64,000 bases of DNA from Lumbricus rubellus (taxonomy: Eukaryota > Annelida > Clitellata > Crassiclitellata > Lumbricidae): contig OX243815.1 of assembly GCA_945859605.1 (NCBI GenBank), positions 30,288,287 to 30,352,286 on the forward strand, in the 5' to 3' direction. The notes under the pieces are model-generated. The model worked only from the letters and a program-made list of their open reading frames with translations, had not been told where the DNA came from and made no database searches. The position numbers and the translations under genes are program-made. This document shows, one piece after another, positions 63,501 to 64,000 of the stretch; position 1 is the first letter of the stretch; each line of letters opens with the position of its first letter.

Positions 63501-64000
63501 TTCACTATTGCATTTCAATTGTTCGGTTATATCATTATTTAACCGGTTTTGTTTCTTGCACATATACGACTCATAGTCAAAGCTTTCATAAATCGTGTTT
63601 AAATCTCTATGATAGACAGTTTCATTCCTAACCATTTCGGGTTCTTTTCTGGCCAATGTATCTTGACTAAGTTGGACACGAGCGTTAGCTGTATTTGAAC
63701 CTAGTTCCAAAACCTCACTTAGTCTAGGACCAAGTGTACCTGAGCTTACTTTTACCCCACTTAGTCTGGTATCAATTGTAACGGCCTGCTGCCCCCTCGT
63801 AAGAAAACCACGTGACCGGGGGTCCCACCCTTGGTATTGCTTTTCAGCCTCCCAAGTGATAGGTGCCCGCCCTGGAAATTCAAATGAGGCGCCGCACTGT
63901 TGAAGGGGTTCTCTGTCGTCAGGTAGCTCTACAGGTCCATCTAAGTAGGTAAGATCCATGGCAGTCAACGCTTTACTTGTGGTAAAGTTATAGATTAGGG
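60504..64000 (-). CDS. LTR retrotransposon polyprotein: Gag, zinc knuckle, aspartic protease, integrase tail (internally deleted), 5' end off the window
   Basis: One uninterrupted frame to the stop at 60504. The ATG at 63968 is only the first Met inside the window; the matching 3' LTR shows that the true start lies about 118 codons earlier, inside the LTR. Seen in order: LTR-encoded acidic leader; Ser/Thr-rich region; Gag core around 62150-62700 (FLKKFEVCSKSNRWTEEEK); CCHC knuckle CYECNQPGHLARVC near 61870; protease LLALLDSGCEMTLCP near 61710 with LILGLSW downstream; then a linker with short repeats of the VHLPSVLANFSSED type, leading straight into an integrase tail (YVLAAYRASESESTGFTPNR ... 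FPIGSWVWYFYPR). Reverse transcriptase, RNase H and the integrase catalytic core are absent without a frame break. Therefore it is non-autonomous unless helped. Confidence 0.9.
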   Translation of the reverse strand, partial: LIYNFTTSKALTAMDLTYLDGPVELPDDREPLQQCGASFEFPGRAPITWEAEKQYQGWDPRSRGFLTRGQQAVTIDTRLSGVKVSSGTLGPRLSEVLELGSNTANARVQLSQDTLARKEPEMVRNETVYHRDLNTIYESFDYESYMCKKQNRLNNDITEQLKCNSEDSEVTDMRPLHRFVLDSNAIAIGQDCLKTCTNSGMLVVDKSNGDLSFTREYDWGPRDAHPRPMSSATPGAATFPYSYQFMNTETGDLRRSNEFPPRIISSKNVGMHDAQVREMKPESEKIAFASASIPRMPTLTTFSSRPIMSTMSSSLKTQVTQSYEYLPRETVQPIFVPYYGPASYDERVALAKQLMQWPTMKPIVAGGLNDELPNPFILGSGVASEKPPTIVSSCARELSPKKDTAEPSRSEPTARERKEPAGKLPTEYSNFPDRRMTSSMKLDRYNGKTSVEVFLKKFEVCSKSNRWTEEEKLAQLTCALVEPVDQLLHEFDSEAITTCTDLVDRLRLRYGSSDQAALYQTKLNTRRQKSGEDLGQLVQDIRKLMILAFPGPSSAHSETIAIRAFLDALLDKDLALKVREREPTTLDSDYKIALRLEGYRRADEDTAGFHDRQPGRIKTVREVDINLDEKFNQMQETLTRQMKEMFQNQLSAISTEGQFRQWQPQRSSPPWRGTGTNNQPWNRNRDNNFPRVKRDNRRCYECNQPGHLARVCPERPQRSPPDEEVEETAGNREGNVRHVQGRNDAYLSVKLNGKSLLALLDSGCEMTLCPASLVDPKDVQNSEQSLLAANGSAIRVVGETILKLQIGDHEFKIPCLVTEQVSELILGLSWMKDENVLWHVGRNWILAGSHRFDVHCKPRVRQCRRIVASRDHGRKEEIHVVQPNSKTSEKPWTRQPEAAGTGTPRLKEISDLSNLLPLQVVARNPSNEDVHPSPGFANPLSVGVHLPSVLANFSSEDVHLPYVLAAYRASESESTGFTPNRLFLSRELCMPIDLVLGDVQVANALSSTDDFVVNQIENVQSNFEIARRFMQRHVTNRNFRYDMRVKPARFPIGSWVWYFYPRRRPGIKDKWNKLYTGPYKVIEQLSPVLFKIQKSARSQAKLVYIDKLKLFVGDPPGEWNEIEDLDPAGPLDLETLNGLNNPEVEELMSDARPRRNIVRPVRYR
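63778..64000 (-). repeat. 5' LTR, last 223 bp (continues past the window)
   Basis: Identical, as read by eye, to 57833-58055. It ends with CGTTACA at 63778. The polyprotein frame is open across its whole length and across the LTR/internal boundary. Confidence 0.88.

Noticed and set aside
63966..63968. ATG at 63968 as the start of the retrotransposon polyprotein
   Set aside because: The frame is open to the window edge, and the 3' LTR copy shows an earlier start in the LTR.

Overview
This is an animal nuclear genome window, most likely from an aquatic invertebrate; an echinoderm or another deuterostome would fit, but I cannot fix the taxon. It is intron-rich and gene-poor, with very many long microsatellites and many transposon families. 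The palindrome TAGGCCTA is strongly over-represented in the left two thirds. There is no sign of prokaryotic, organellar or CRISPR sequence.

Layout. Positions 1-31000 hold no gene I can support. They contain microsatellites (CA, CAC, GAG, GAC, AAT, ATGT, ACAT, AGT), a hAT-like element, a Helitron-like element, rearranged non-LTR retrotransposon fragments, SINEs and MITEs. Positions 31185-56841 on the minus strand hold a seven-exon gene for a DEG/ENaC-family sodium channel (acid-sensing or peptide-gated type). I assembled it by eye from splice sites and reading phase. All six junctions agree in phase and the model gives 555 residues with the family's cysteine pattern. Its introns are packed with transposons: a complete 1.4-kb mariner-like element, hAT MITEs with 8-bp target duplications, a Helitron, a hAT-like element interrupted by an L2/CR1-type LINE, and a decayed non-LTR retrotransposon with a restriction-like endonuclease lying between AAT microsatellites.

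Nested inside the 13.7-kb first intron of the channel gene, on the same strand, is a second spliced gene (about 48506-53357 or further). It ends in a small basic domain resembling an uncharacterised Myb/SANT-like family (core RARWT...). It carries a 48-bp coding minisatellite and a polyglycine tract, and its introns are filled by a 125-140-bp tandem satellite. A YY1/NRF-1-like promoter near 55200 may serve it.

Positions 57090-64000 hold a broken LINE (minus) into which a young Ty3/Gypsy-like LTR element (minus) has inserted. Its LTR segments are identical over the 223 bp that can be compared. The polyprotein frame begins inside the LTR and runs uninterrupted through Gag, a zinc knuckle, an aspartic protease and the integrase tail, but reverse transcriptase, RNase H and the integrase core are missing. 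The 5' LTR runs off the right edge.

The main biological interest is the channel: it keeps the whole extracellular cysteine scaffold but departs from family consensus at three pore and gating positions (His-Gly motif, degenerin site, selectivity filter). The LTR-embedded polyprotein start and the nested repeat-bearing gene come next.
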